A DNA stretch of 64,000 nt from Streptomyces sp. NBC_01262 (GTDB taxonomy: Bacteria > Actinomycetota > Actinomycetes > Streptomycetales > Streptomycetaceae), in NCBI RefSeq assembly GCF_036226365.1, contig NZ_CP108462.1, forward strand, positions 2,646,501 to 2,710,500, given 5' to 3'. Every line of letters starts with the position of its first letter. The first letter of the stretch is position 1. The notes beneath the pieces were generated by a model that had not been told where the DNA came from, did not search any database, and worked only from the letters and a program-made list of their open reading frames with translations. This document shows, piece after piece, positions 63,385-64,000 of the stretch. The position numbers and the translations under genes are program-made.

Positions 63385-63946
63385 CGGTCCTCCAGCTCGC
63401 TCAACCACCTCTGCGAAGATCGTGGTGGCGGGCGGCTTCGGCGTGGGAAAGACCACGTTCGTAGGTGCCGTATCGGAGATCAACCCGCTGCGTACCGAAG
63501 CCGTGATGACGTCGGCCTCCGCCGGCATCGACGACCTGACCCACGCGCCGGACAAGACCACGACCACCGTGGCCATGGACTTCGGCCGTATCACGCTCGA
63601 CGAGGACCTGATCCTCTACCTGTTCGGCACCCCTGGGCAGGACCGGTTCTGGTTCATGTGGGACGACCTGGTGCGCGGCGCCATCGGCGCGGTCGTGCTC
63701 GTCGACACCCGGCGGCTCGCCGACTGCTTCCCGGCGGTCGACTACTTCGAGAACAGCGGGCTGCCCTTCGTCATCGCCCTCAACGGCTTCGACGGCCAGC
63801 AGCCGTACAAGCCCGAGGAGGTGCGTGAGGCCCTGCAGATCGGGCCTGAGGCGCCGATCATCACCACGGACGCCCGGCACCGCGGCGAGGCGAAGAGCGC
63901 GCTCATCACGCTCGTGGAGCACGCGCTGATGGCGCGGCTTCGGTAG
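63365..63946 (+). CDS. cvnD: Conservon small GTPase CvnD (second)
   Basis: A 193-residue Ras-like protein with P-loop GGFGVGKTTFVGAVSEINPL (about 22-41), MDFGRITLDEDLILYLFGTP and ALNGFDGQQPYKPEEVREAL. It is nearly identical to the first CvnD after the P-loop, with a shorter N-terminus. The GTG at 63365 overlaps cvnC by 20 bp. A terminator hairpin follows at 63969-63996. Confidence 0.95.
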   Translation: MDFASSSGPPARSTTSAKIVVAGGFGVGKTTFVGAVSEINPLRTEAVMTSASAGIDDLTHAPDKTTTTVAMDFGRITLDEDLILYLFGTPGQDRFWFMWDDLVRGAIGAVVLVDTRRLADCFPAVDYFENSGLPFVIALNGFDGQQPYKPEEVREALQIGPEAPIITTDARHRGEAKSALITLVEHALMARLR

Positions 63947-63968
63947 AAGGCGGCGTGCGCAACGCGAA

Positions 63969-63996
63969 GGGGCCCGCACCGGCTGGTGCGGGCCCC
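63969..63996 (+). terminator. Terminator of the second conservon
   Basis: A 12-bp perfect GC-rich stem (63969-63980 with 63985-63996) and a four-base loop, 22 bp after the second cvnD stop. Confidence 0.8.
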
Positions 63997-64000
63997 TCGC

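Overview
The window is chromosomal core DNA from a Streptomyces (or very close relative). It is very GC-rich with strong third-position GC, and GTG and TTG starts are common. It carries Streptomyces hallmark genes: nsdA, ndgR, a lysine-tailed HU protein (hupS), an amtB-glnK-glnD cluster with a GlnR-type box, tandem signal peptidases behind rplS, and two conservons (cvnABCD). From memory, the gene order closely follows the S. coelicolor SCO5537-SCO5598 region. I could not check this by alignment.

1-5.2 kb, minus strand: rpsP, a KH protein, rimM, trmD and rplS (ribosome assembly and tRNA m1G37 methylation), then two overlapping type I signal peptidase genes. The second runs off the window edge. 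A SprT-like zinc protein lies upstream. 5.2-10.3 kb: an archaeal/eukaryotic-type prolyl-tRNA synthetase, a methyltransferase, a second-type FtsH protease and a GNAT acetyltransferase. 10.3-21 kb: ffh and ftsY (SRP and its receptor) flank the nitrogen cluster amtB-glnK-glnD, nsdA and a small prim-pol protein; a luciferase-like oxidoreductase follows. 21-32.3 kb: smc, a coiled-coil peptide, acylphosphatase, CAP and HxlR proteins, mutM, rnc, rpmF, a DUF177 protein, a DivIVA-like protein, coaD and rsmD. 32.3-38.6 kb: recG, a FakA/YloV-like DAK2 protein, rpmB, thiD and thiL.

38.6-49.1 kb: an Lrp-type RAM protein, a DUF3515 protein, ddl, gpsA, plsC, cofC (F420 synthesis), a small OB-like protein, hupS, leuD-leuC divergent from ndgR, a DUF4188 protein and a divergent MerR regulator with a duplicated operator. 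49.1-52.9 kb: five tRNA genes (three Glu-CTC, two Gln-CTG), a HAD hydrolase whose 5' end is tandemly duplicated, gltX and a fumarylacetoacetase-family protein. 53-64 kb: a small two-repeat peptide of unknown function and two complete tandem conservons, each with a CvnA sensor kinase-like protein, a CvnB roadblock protein, a CvnC DUF742 protein and a CvnD small GTPase.

The window is mostly well-known core genome. The most unusual points are: a Streptomyces dispersed-repeat motif read in frame inside the SMC hinge; an exact 100-bp tandem repeat containing the start of the HAD gene; a 23-bp duplicated palindromic operator before the MerR gene; a small peptide with two ANPRRT motifs beside the conservons; a C-terminal motif pair shared by both CvnA tails; a probable CTG start for the DUF177 gene; and dispersed palindromes. 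I saw no insertion sequence, prophage, CRISPR array or biosynthetic cluster.
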